Shown piece after piece: positions 1-10,211 of a stretch of 64,000 bases of DNA. The notes below the pieces were generated by a model. The model saw only the letters and a list, made by a program, of their open reading frames with translations, was not told the origin of the DNA and made no database searches. Position 1 is the first letter of the stretch, and each line of letters starts with the position of its first letter. Made by a program: the position numbers and the translations under genes. The DNA is from Chlamydomonas sphaeroides (Eukaryota > Chlorophyta > Chlorophyceae > Chlamydomonadales > Chlamydomonadaceae): the NCBI GenBank assembly GCA_001662425.1, contig BDDC01000258.1:619-64618 (forward strand), written 5' to 3'.

Positions 1-40
1 CATTCTGCAGCAGCAGCAGCAGCATCCTCATCATCAGCAG

Positions 41-523
41 CTAGGAGCCAAGGGCCGGGCCTTGCGCCGCTGGCACGTGCCCCGCCCCCGGCCGCACCGT
101 GAGGGACGATTCGTGGGTGTGGGCGGCTGGGTCGTGCTGGGCCTGCTGGGCCGCGGCGTGGGGCGCCTCCGGCCCGGGCTCCTGCGACCGCGGCAGGCCG
201 TGCGCCTGCGCCTGCGCCTCAGCCTCCGCGTCGGCCGCGTCCTCCCAGCTGTGCGGCAGGAAGGGCCGATCGGGCTGCGGGCAGGGGGCGAGCGGGTTGC
301 GGCACGGCGCGAGGTTCGGCCCAGGGGTCACTGGCTGGCTTCCGGAGCTTGCTTGCTGCGGCCGCCGCCGCAGCACCTGCCGCGCCGTCCCCGTTGCCCT
401 TCGCTGCGCTCTACCCACCACGCCAGCAGGGCTGCTGCCGTGCGCGCGCATCAGCGGCGTCGCCTCCACGCCCGCTCGGTGCCGCTCATGCTGCTGCGCT
501 CTCCTGCTCGCCGCTTCTTGCAT
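41..523 (-). CDS. Doubtful open frame downstream of the metallophosphoesterase gene
   Basis: A 160-codon frame starts at an ATG at 523 and stops at 41. The N-terminal half is rich in Arg and Ala. The C-terminal half is rich in Glu, Ala, Gln and His. I recognise no domain. In DNA this GC-rich, open frames of this length arise by chance. The frame lies beyond the likely poly(A) signal of the gene upstream on the same strand, so it would need its own promoter. It could be a small gene, the last exon of a gene I cannot see, or nothing. Confidence 0.15.
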   Translation of the reverse strand: MQEAASRRAQQHERHRAGVEATPLMRAHGSSPAGVVGRAQRRATGTARQVLRRRPQQASSGSQPVTPGPNLAPCRNPLAPCPQPDRPFLPHSWEDAADAEAEAQAQAHGLPRSQEPGPEAPHAAAQQAQHDPAAHTHESSLTVRPGAGHVPAAQGPALGS

Positions 524-595
524 GACTCCAGCAGACCTCGTGTGAGCACTATATGCGCTTCAACGTCTAGGGTGGTTTCTTCCTCGAAAATTAGC

Positions 596-600
596 TTACA
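596..600 (-). promoter_or_regulatory. Candidate poly(A) signal TGTAA of the metallophosphoesterase gene
   Basis: On the minus strand the pentamer TGTAA, the usual polyadenylation signal of green algae, lies about 127 bases after the stop codon at 727. The distance fits a short 3' UTR. Confidence 0.5.
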
Positions 601-726
601 GCTTACGGCCCCGAGCCCCGGCCCGCCCCTGGCAGCCGCGGCTCCCATGCATGCGCCTCCCGCAGACCGTCGTGTGGCACAGTCGTCCGCCCACTCGCCC
701 ACACTGCACCCCCTCACTTGCCGCCC

Positions 727-3700
727 TCACTCCAGCTCCGTGCCATCCACGTCCGGCTCGCCCTCGCCCTCCCCGCCGCCGCCCTGCCCCTGCCCCAGCC
801 CCAGCGCCGCCGTCTGCTGCGCAATGTGGCGCCGCCGCCGCCGGCTGTAGCGCTCCGCCACCCAGGGCGCCAGCGTCACGTCGCGCGGCCGCCGGGGGTT
901 GGCGCGGTAGTAGGCGGACCACATGGCCTGGGGAGGGACCGCGGGTTGGGGTTTGGGGGTGAGGCGCGAATGGGTCTGCCCAAGGGGATGGGGACACGGA
1001 GCGTGTAGGAAGGCAGCGTGGTGACCGGGCACTGCTGCAGGGCTGCTGCGTGGCGTGCGTGCGGAGCGCCAGCTCACCGCCTGCTCCGGGCACCACTGCG
1101 CCTCCCACTCCAGCACCCGGACCCCGGGCTCCGGCTCCGGCTGCGGCTCCGCCTCCGCCTCCACCGACGGCCCTGGCCCCGGCACCGCCGCTGCCGCCGC
1201 GATCCGCCGGCGCCCCAGCGGCCGCAGCATCCGCGCCGCGGCCGGCGCCGCCGGCCCTCCCCGCTCCGCCGCCTCCACCGCCGCAGCCACGGGCGCCCCA
1301 TGCGGCCGCCCGCCGCCGCCGCCAGCCGACCCTCCGCTCGCGGCCCCCGGTGCGGCCCCTGCCGGCGCCGTCCCCGTCGCGCCGCCAGCGCGGCCCCCCA
1401 GCGCCACTTTGAACCTGGCTCGGTACACACAGAGCGGCAGCCACCGCACGTCCGACGGCACACAAGCGCTGGGCCAGGCCGAGTCCAGGCCCTCGCCCGC
1501 TGCTAACCCCTCCAGGCCCTCGCCCTGCGCCCCGCTTGGCCCAGGCTGCGGCCCCCCGGCCCCGATGGCGCCGGTGCGGGAGCCCACCGCCGAGCTGCAA
1601 GCCGCCGGCGCTGAGCGGCCTAGGTGCCGCGCCTCCGCCGCCCGCTGCTCGTCGCGGGGGTGCACCAGCTCGGCCTTCTGGTGCTGGTGCTGGTGCTGGT
1701 GCTGGTGCTGGTGCTGGTGCTGGTGCTGGTGCTGGTGCTGGTGCTGGCTTTGTGAGTGCGGCTGTGAGGGCTGCTGCGGAGGGGCGGGCTGCTGCTGCGC
1801 TGCGGCCTGCTGCGGCGGTTGGTGCTGCTGCTGCGGCTCCGTGGTGGTGGACGAGGCCATGGTGAGGGAGCGCAGCCGGAAGCGGCGCTCCGAGGGGTAG
1901 GCCAGCGGCGCCTGCAGGTAGCGCACGCCTGCGGGCCGGGGGGCAAGCGGTGGTGGTGGTAGTGGTGGTGGCGGTGGGGCGCGCATGGCAGGGCGGACCG
2001 GTGTGGCATCCAGCAGTTCCTGCAGCCGCGAGCTCTGCCCGGACGCCCCGGGTGTCGAGCAAAGCTGCCTCACCGCCGTGCTCGGCGTCCCAGGCGAAGT
2101 GCGTGTGGCCAAAGATGTGCAGCTGCGGCCGCAGCGCGCGCACTCGGCGGCCAAGATAGGTGGATCCGACCGCTTTGGCCTGTGTGGGCATGGGCAGTGT
2201 GGGTGCGGGCACGGAGTAAGGGAAGGCAGGCATGGTTGCCCTGGTTACGCCCTGGCACGCCTGGTGTTGGTCAAGCAGCGGGATAGGCGGGCGGGGGACC
2301 GAGCAGAAAGACGGTCGCTGGTGTTGGCGGGAGCGAGACGCGAGCGCATCTAGGCTTCGGCTCGGCGCGCAGCGGCAAGCGGCCGTTCCCTTGCACACTG
2401 ACACTCAGCTGAGACAGTGGCCGTCGCATGGCCCTGGCTCGCCCATGGCTCACCAGGTTGGGGAAGGTGAGGTAGCGCTTCTCGGGCAGCAGCTGCTGGA
2501 GCGGCAGGAAATGGGAGAAGCTGATGACGTCGCCGCGCCCCTGGTCACGGCCGCTGGCGCTGGCGCCCTCCGCCTCGCGCCTGCCTCCGTCACCGGCAGG
2601 CGCGCTGCCGTTGGCGTGACGCCCGGTCGTGAGCCCCGGCGCAGCGCTCGGCGGCGCCGGCGCCGGCAGCTCGCTTAGCGGCAGCGCCAGGTCTTCGTTC
2701 AGCGCGTCGAAGTAGGCCGCGACGGCGCACGACCCCTGTCCGCCGCTGTGCCAGGCCTCCGGGTCCAAGATGTGCAGCGCCGCGGCCCCGCTTGCGCCAG
2801 CACCATCGCCCTCGCTGCCGCTGCCGCTGCCGTCGCGGCTGGGGCTGCTGGCTCGGGTCCCGGCCTCGGCCTCGGTCCCAGCCTCCGTGTCACTGCCGCT
2901 GCCGCTGCTGCCGGCGCTGGCACCGACAGCGACGTCAGGCCCTGGCGCCAGCTGCTGCTGCGGCTGCTCCTGCAGCCCGTCCCCAAGCGCTGAGGCCGTG
3001 TGGCGGGCGCCCAGCTCGTGTAGGATACGATCGCGCGGCCACACGCAGCGGGCGTAGTCCTGCGGGGGCCGCGGGATGCGATGGGTCCACCAAGAACGGC
3101 AGCTGGCAAGGCGCATGTGAAGGCGGCACGCCGGGCAGCGCAGCCGCGGCGGCCGCCAGGTCCGAGAGCCCGCCGCATCATGCGCGCCCGTGCGGTCATC
3201 CGCACGGACCGACGGCTTCAGCCCACGAGCCCAGCACGCAACGCACCGAGATAGTCATGGCACTGGCTCGGGGGATGCCGGGGATGTCGGGCTCCCGGTC
3301 GAACGCCTGTGATCCAGTAGCAGAGGGGCCAGCAGCAAGTCAGGGCCCCGGCCGGCCTCTTTTGTAATCTCTCTCTCTCTCCTCACGCGCCATTGGCGCG
3401 AACCCGCAGCCCCCGAGCAAGGCGTGTACGACCTCGCCTGCCCGCCCCGCCCCCCCCTGCAGCCGCACCTTGTGATGCCAGGCAAGCAGCGGCACGACGC
3501 TCAGCCGGCCCAGCGCCACCGGCGCCGTCACCACCCCCAGCTCCTCGCACACGCCCAGCACCGCATCCAGCTTGGCCAGGCTGTCGGCCAAGGCCGCCTC
3601 GCCGGCATGTGCCGGAGCAGAGGCGCTCGCCAGCGCCTGGCCCGCGGGGGCCGCGGGATGGGAGGGCGCGGGCGCGACGGCGACGGCGACGGCCTTGGAT

Positions 3701-4709
3701 GCGGCGGAGGCCTGGGCGACGGCGCCGGGGCTGCTTGCACGGGGGGTGACGGCGGAGGGGGAGACGGTGGGGAGCTCGGCGGCTGCTGGCGCTGGTGCGG
3801 CGGCGGCGGCGGTGCTGCCGGAGAGCGGCGAGCCGTCCGTGGTGCGAGGGTGGTGGCCGTGGACCTTGCGGGGAGGGGCGTGGAGGCGATGGGCCGGGAG
3901 TGGGCGACTTGGTTTGGTTCCGGCCCAAAACACTGACCGGGCTTTCAGGGTGCCGCTGTCTGCCGCCTGCGCGCGCTGCACGCACGCCCCATCCAGGAGC
4001 CAACACCCACGCGCCACGCACCCAGAGCTCGTGGTTGCCGGCGCAGAAGAGCACCACCGCAAAACGCCGCTTGAGCTCCGCCAGCGTTACCCTATGTGCC
4101 GGGCGGAGCGCCGACATCGTCACCTAACGAGGCAAGGCCCTGCCGGTGGTCGCGAATGTACCCAACCGCTGCTCGAGCCAGGAGCAGCCAACAACGTCAC
4201 TATCACACTTCTGCCTGACAACGAGCCGCCTGGCGCGAGAGCAACGAGAGCCCGTGCCCGTCGCCCTTTGCCGTGCCCTGCAGCCCGCCAGGCGCCCACC
4301 CACCCCGGGCCCTCAAGCCCGCCCGCACCTCAGCTCCTGCAGGTCGTCACTGATGTCCCCCGCCACTATGAGCACATCCTCGCGGTAGCTGCTGGTCGAC
4401 TGGGGTTGTCGTGGGGAGCAGGGAGGCAGGCGGCAGACAGGAGGGGACGATGGCGGCGACTTCAAGTTCCTCCATGAACAGGGAGAGATCGAATCAAACC
4501 TAGCGGCAATAGCGTGAACAGCACGGCTGCATCATGTCAAGAGCATGGGCTGCAGCGCACAGCGCCGGGGAGCCGGGGTGGGTGCGCCTGCGCGGTGCCG
4601 TGGGGCTCGCGCGGGAGGAAGGGGGGTGCGGCCGCACCAGCGCCTGCACCCAGGCCAGGTTGTCCCGGTGGTGCGTGTGTAGGTCCGACACGGCCCACAC
4701 GCGGAGCAT
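727..4709 (-). CDS. Plant-type calcineurin-like metallophosphoesterase with a His-Gln repeat
   Basis: Predicted metal-dependent phosphoesterase of a family conserved in plants. Substrate is unknown. Proposed exons: 4709-4638, 4399-4329, 4091-4022, 3864-3469, 3306-3247, 3059-2454, 2179-2074, 1928-1078 and 927-727, giving about 810 aa. The metal-binding motifs appear in order: SDLHTHH at the N-terminus, AGDISDD, AGNHELW, then VISFSHFLP and FGHTHFAWD. The last is followed by family motifs RYLQAPLAYP and RWLPLCVY and a C-terminal LAPW. Low-complexity inserts enlarge it: an Ala/Pro-rich one before LAKLDAVLGVCEELG, an acidic Ser/Gly one after CVWP, and a Gln then His-Gln tract between QAPLAYP and WLPLCVY. 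The start used is the Met of MLRVWAVSDLH. An in-frame ATG at 4859 would add about 50 residues. Family assignment is firm; the start is less sure. Confidence 0.88.
1678..1747 (+). repeat. Perfect (CTGGTG)n hexamer array inside an exon
   Basis: About eleven and a half uninterrupted copies of CTGGTG. On the minus strand it is read in frame as alternating His and Gln within exon 8 of the metallophosphoesterase. The purity suggests a recent, probably length-variable expansion. Gln-rich codons precede it, so it sits in a wider low-complexity insert between two conserved motifs. Confidence 0.95.
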
Positions 4710-5825
4710 GCCCTGCGCAGCGTAAGCAGCGGAGGCAGGCGGTGGAATTGCTGGTGGTTGAGGGCGTGCAGCTCGTCGGCGGGAGGGCAAGGAGGGCAAG
4801 GAGGAGGGCACGGAGTGAGCGGGAGAGGCGACACAATATGCGCACCTCGATAATTTCATCCTGCGTGCCGCGTTCTCTGCTGGCCGAAAGTTGGCTTGCA
4901 GCGTGAACCAAGCAGCGTCTCGCGCAGGCCCGTAGCAGCGCCGTCCGCAGCGGCTGCGAGCGTTGCGTGCTGTAGTTGCGCGTTCGCGTCACACCGCGCG
5001 AAGCGAACATCGCCGATGTGCGCCTGTACAAACAGGCCGTGGAGCTTGTAGAGATGCAAGTCACAATGAATAGACCCACGGGCGCGATCGTGGATGGATA
5101 CGTGCAATTAGTTAACGTTACGCGCTTCGACGACGTATGCTCGCATTGTACTTATATGTGGTGCGCGCTGTGTGGTGCTGTAGTTTGTCTTCAGGTGTGC
5201 TGCAAGCCCCAAACCCTGCCTCAAGGTGCGTGTCCCTTTCCTGCCCTCTCCTCCCGTTCTGACGCTCATAGGCGACGCGTTCGCGCTTACACCAACGCGC
5301 AGCCCCTCACCCAGGGCTCGGTGCCACGAAGCCAACCAGCGCCTCACTCTCAGGTTGTCAAGCCTGCGGGGACAAGCCGCCGCACCCCATCCCACCAACA
5401 CCACGCGTGACCGCCACCCAACGCCAAGGTAGCCAGCCCAAACGCCACAGGACCCCGCGGCAGTACCCGCGCGCACGCCGGCACGCCGCATCACTTCCTA
5501 CCCTGCTTCCTACGATCTAAAACTGGTCCCAAGAAGCTCCAGACCACGGCACCCCCGCACAAGGCCACAGCCGCCGCCAGCGCGCCACTGCGCTTCGCAG
5601 CTGGAGCTGCCACAACCGATCCAGCGCGGCCGCGAGAGGCCGCGCCGCCGGGCCGTGCGACCCAGCCGCTGCGCGCAGCGAGCACCGCCAGCGCTCCGCA
5701 GAGCGCCGCCGCGCTTCCCGGCAGCCAGCGGACGTCCTCATGCGGCCGCGGCCGCCAGCGCGAGCCCACACGCCTGCTCTGCCTCCTGCTCCGCGCCCTC
5801 ACCTGCCCGCAGCTGCGGAAGCCGC
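4710..5825. other. Intergenic region between two minus-strand genes
   Basis: About 1.1 kb holding the probable promoter and 5' UTR of the metallophosphoesterase and the 3' UTR of ASA1. A minus-strand TGTAA at 5287-5291 could be the ASA1 poly(A) signal, though it is far from the stop. I see no convincing coding exon, tRNA or repeat. Confidence 0.4.
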
Positions 5826-8800
5826 TTAGTTGCCGCGGCTGGCGACCAGCTCGGCCTCGAAGCGGCCGTGCTGCGCGCGGGCCTTGGCGCGGCGGTAGCG
5901 GATGAGCGGCAGGAAGTGGTGCGAGAGGTTCTCCATGCCCCACTGCTCCTTGGCGTACTCGGCGCCCATGTCCTCCAGCGTGATGTCCCAGTCCTGGCGG
6001 CAACAACACAACACACACAACCGAGACCACACATGGTGAGTCACGCCCGATCATCCATGTACCGCGTCCGGGGTTGCGGCACCAACCACCAACGCGCCCA
6101 GCCCCATTCCCTGGTCTGGGGTGCGGCGCTGCTCGCCCTCAGCCCCTGCGTTTCTGCCATGTCTGCCTCTGCAACCCCCTGGCGCCGCACCTCGAGGCCG
6201 TTGGTGGTCTCCCAGTCGATCTTCTTGATCAGCAGCGGGTCCATGTAGGCCAGCACGCTGTGCGGCAGGTCCACGCCGAAGTGCTTTTGCACGTGGCGGA
6301 ACTGCGCGGCCAGCGTCAGCATCCACAGCTCCTCCTCCTCCGCGTCGTCGATCTGGGAGGGTTGGGTAGGAAGATGGGGGGTGCATGGCGGGCGCAGTTA
6401 GGAGACACAGATGCTGGCTGTGGCAGAGGCCCGCGTTGGCGACATAGCCTGAGAACGAGCGAGCAGCCCTGCCCAGGACCCTGGCCTGCAGCCCACCTTC
6501 ATCTCCTCCTCCTTGAGCTCCGCCAGCTCAATGTCCATCAGCTCCTCCACCAGGCCCGGGTACAGGACCTCGTCGAAGGCGATGTTGGTCGGGTCGGTGA
6601 GCACTGCGGGACGAAACGGTGAGGGAGGTGAGGACACAACAGAGACGGGTCAGTGATACTGGTGACTTCCCCGAAGGCAAAACACCAATGCTCAGCCCGG
6701 GCCAACGTCACTAGGCGTATCCCTCCAGACGCATCTCCGGCCTCCTCCAAGACCGCTCAAGAGCTGCCACTTCCCCTCGTCTATGCTTGTCCTCCGCTCC
6801 TCCATTCCCGCTGCTCACCCTGCTGCTTGCGCTTGGCGGCGTACTTCAGGTAGTCGTTGGCCGCCGACTCAACCTCGGCCCGGAACTCGGCGCCGCGCGC
6901 CTCCAGCTCCTTGAGCCGGTCCACGATCTGCTGCGCGGGGGTGCGCGGCTGCGCCTGGAAGCGCGCCACGTCCACCGACTCGCCGTAGACGGGCTGCCGA
7001 GGGGCAGCGGCAGGCAGCACGGGCATGGAAAAGGTTCAGGTGTGCATCAGGTGTGCTGCACGAGGCCCCAACCAGCACTGCGGCTGCAGCCCGTGACAGG
7101 CTCACGAGCCCCCCCCCACACACACACCTTGAGCTCGGCCTTGAGGCCCTCCTCCTCGGCCTTGTACCGCGCCGCCAGCTTCATGCCCTCGCGGTACATG
7201 TAGCGGTCGGCGCTGTACTTGTGCGCCGTCACGGCCGCCACCACCTCGCTCAGCGGCTTGCCCGCCAGCGGGCCGGCGCCCAGCATCTCGGGGCCCAGCA
7301 GGCTCTCCAGCGCGGCGCCGGGGTCGGCCTCCAGCTTAGCGGCCAGCGCGGCACCGGCGGCCTCCAGCTCGCTGTCAGGGGTCAGAGCAGGTGAGGCAGG
7401 TGGGTGTGATGCAGGGGAGGTGTTGCAGTAGCCCAACATGCGCTGCCGTTGTTGGACTTTTCCGGGACAACTCGCGGCCCCGTTGTGGCAGACGAACGCC
7501 GCACCTGGGCGGGAAGTCGGCCTTGATGGCCTCCTTGTCGCGCTTGAGCAGGAAGGACGAGAGCGCGGGGTGCGCCGACATGCGCTCCGCCAGCGTCTTG
7601 CTGCCCGCGGTGGCGGCCTGCAGCAGGTCCGCGTACTGCGGCGCCAGCAGCTGGGGACGGAGGGGGAAGGAGGGGGACGCGTGTGGAGGATTCCGCGGCA
7701 ACGGGCGAGAATTGGAATGTTTCCAAGGACAGGGAGCATAGCGGGCCGCGGATCGTCCCGCGCGCTGCGCTGTCGCAGACCGTGGACTTCGTTGCGCCTC
7801 CTCTGGCACGCTCCACTGCTGCAGCTCCACCGCTGCAGCTGCTGGCGAGGCAGACCATCCTGGTCCATGCCACCCGGCATCCCATCCGCCGTGGCTGCTG
7901 CCAGCAGCGGCGCATTGCGTCGCTGCTGGCAGTGCCCGTACGTCCTGACACGGCCCGCAACGCCCGAACCCCAGCGGTCGCGGCCTGTGCCGCGACGAGC
8001 CGCCGCGCTATGCCGCTCCACGTGCGTCAGGCAAATTATTACATCCCTGCGCCGCCGCTGGTGCGGCGCAGCCCTGCGGCAGCCGGTGCATACTGTCCGC
8101 AGCTGCTGAATACAGCCGCCGCGCCAGCTCTCCGCGACCGCCGCAAGGTATGCCAAGTGACCGCAGCGGGCCGGTGTTGGCACCTAGCGCGCCCGAGCAG
8201 CGGCCCGGGCGCCGGCGGCTCCAGGGCCAGCCGAGCCACAGCGCCGACGTCGCCGTTGGCAGCTGAGGCGCCCGTGTTCCCTGGCTGCGTGCGCCAGGCA
8301 GCGGCTCGCCAGGCTAAGCATGCTCCGGTCGCATGGCAGCCATGGCGCGCCGTCGGGCTCTTCAACCGGCAGCTGCTCCAATCGCAAGCTTTCCGCTGCG
8401 ACTGTAGCCGCCGAGCTGTGTTCCGCTCCGGAACGCAGCGCCATGGATCGGCCAACGGCCGGCCAAGCACGTGCAGTGTCTGGCAGCCTCTCCCGCAGCC
8501 ACCCCGTTCAAGTGCGATGGCTGCTCGCTGGGCACATCGTGTGGCGGCATCCCACCTTCAAGCAAGCGCTTCGCAGCAAGCTCAACCGGCATTCCCTTCC
8601 CGTATGCCGCACCCATGCAGCCCTCCAGCGCTTGCTGGCGGCAGCGGGCTACGTTCCCCACCTCGAACTTGGACGCCAGCTGGCCGTCCACGTCCTTGAG
8701 CGGCACTGCGGCCACCTCGGGCGACACCAGTACCTTCTTGGCCCACATCTTGACGTACCGCTCGTGCACCTGCGCCCGGCGCTGAGCCAGCACCTTGGCG

Positions 8801-10211
8801 GCCACGGCCTTGCTAACGAACTGCGGGCCGCAGCGGGGTGGCCAGGAGGGCACCGGAAGTAGCTCAAGCGGCAGCGCACTGCAGCCCAAAGCTGAGTAGG
8901 ATGTTCTTTGATGCAATGTAGCACAACGCAAGGAAAGCAGCAGGTGGGCACACCTGGAAGCCGTCCAGCGGCTTGCCGTCCTCCACGACCACGGCCTTGT
9001 CGGCCACGGCCTTGGTGAGCATCTCAATCAGCTCGCCCGCGGACTTGTCCTGGCCGGCGCTGCGCGCGAAGGCGGTGATGCTGTCCTTGACGGTGGCGGG
9101 CACGGTGGGGATCGACAGCTTGCGCGCCGGCACCAGCGTGGCCAGGTAGGCGTCGGTGGCCTTGTTCATGGCCTCAAGCGACACCGGCTTGCCCAGCTGC
9201 CAGGACGGCACGGCCAGGCTGCCGACCGACTGCGCGGGCCGGGCGGGGAATGGTAGTCAACAAGGAGTTCTGAAGCAGCAGTGCGGGCCAGTATGACCCC
9301 TTTTACGCCAGCTACCAGCCGTCCTCACCCCCTGCTTGCTGGCGGCAGCGGCCTGCGCCTCCTCCTTGCGGGCCGCCCACCACTTGTTCTTCTGCGGGGT
9401 CGTGGCGCGAGGGCACGGTGTGAGCGTGCTGTTGGGCGGCAAACCCGGCCGTTCCCCTGGCTCTGCCCCCGCCCTGAGAGCTCGCTCACCGCGTCGGTGG
9501 CATCACCGGCGCGCTTCGCCAGCACGTTGTCAAAGAACTTGCCGACCTCGCCGGGCTTCAGGTTGGCCGCGCGGAAGTTTGGCACCGGCGCGTTCAGGTC
9601 CTCGAACGAGCGCGGGTTGTGGGCCTTGAGCAGGGGCTGCGAGGAGGACAGGCTGCGGGTCAGCGGCAGCCCTTGCCGTGCAACTAGCGAAGCCATCAAG
9701 CGCACCTCGCTCTTCCCATCGCCGATGTCCTTGTAAGCCTGCAGGAGCTTCAGGATGCCCTCCGTGGCCTCCTTCTTGCCCTTCCACTCATCCAGCAGGG
9801 CGGTGGACTCCTTGTTCTGCACACCGAGCGTCGCACGTGTCGGCATTCCTCCCAAGCGCATCTCCCGCGCCCTGTCTCACGCACCTTGGCACCAGCAACG
9901 CCCTCGCTGAACTCCACCTTCAGAGGCGTCACATAGGTACGCGCCTGGGCCAGCAGGAGCGACGGCAGCTCCTGCGACAGCACGCCGACACGATAAGCGC
10001 CCTTGAACAGCTCCGCGCGAGCCAAACGATCAAGCTAAACGCCTGCTGTAGCCCTGGGCGAGCATGCGCGGCCATGCGGGCATGCAGACACTCCACGCCG
10101 GGTACCGAGAGACTCAATCAAGCCGCCCACGACACGCTGCCGCTGCGCGTCCGTGGTCAATGCTGTTGATCAATCTACCTGCTTGCGCGCAGCGGCCCGC
10201 AGGCTCATCAT
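5826..10211 (-). CDS. ASA1: ASA1, mitochondrial ATP synthase associated protein (peripheral stalk)
   Basis: Subunit of the robust peripheral stalk that holds together the dimeric F1Fo ATP synthase of chlorophycean mitochondria. Thirteen exons, all in phase: 10211-10179, 9971-9885, 9816-9706, 9636-9490, 9391-9329, 9229-8954, 8820-8662, 7650-7505, 7371-7128, 6993-6819, 6603-6497, 6352-6191 and 5993-5826. The product is 625 aa, close to the length I recall for the Chlamydomonas and Polytomella proteins (about 620). Diagnostic stretches include LLQAYKDIGD, HNPRSFEDL, YVSKAVAAK-like FVSKAVAAKV, LPHSVLAYMDPLLIKKIDWE and AKEQWGMENLSHHFLPLIRYR. The tiny first exon (MMSLRAAARKQ) joins ELPSLLLAQARTY, restoring the family N-terminus. 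The intron at 8661-7651 is unusually long, about 1 kb. The gene faces away from PGRL1. Confidence 0.97.
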
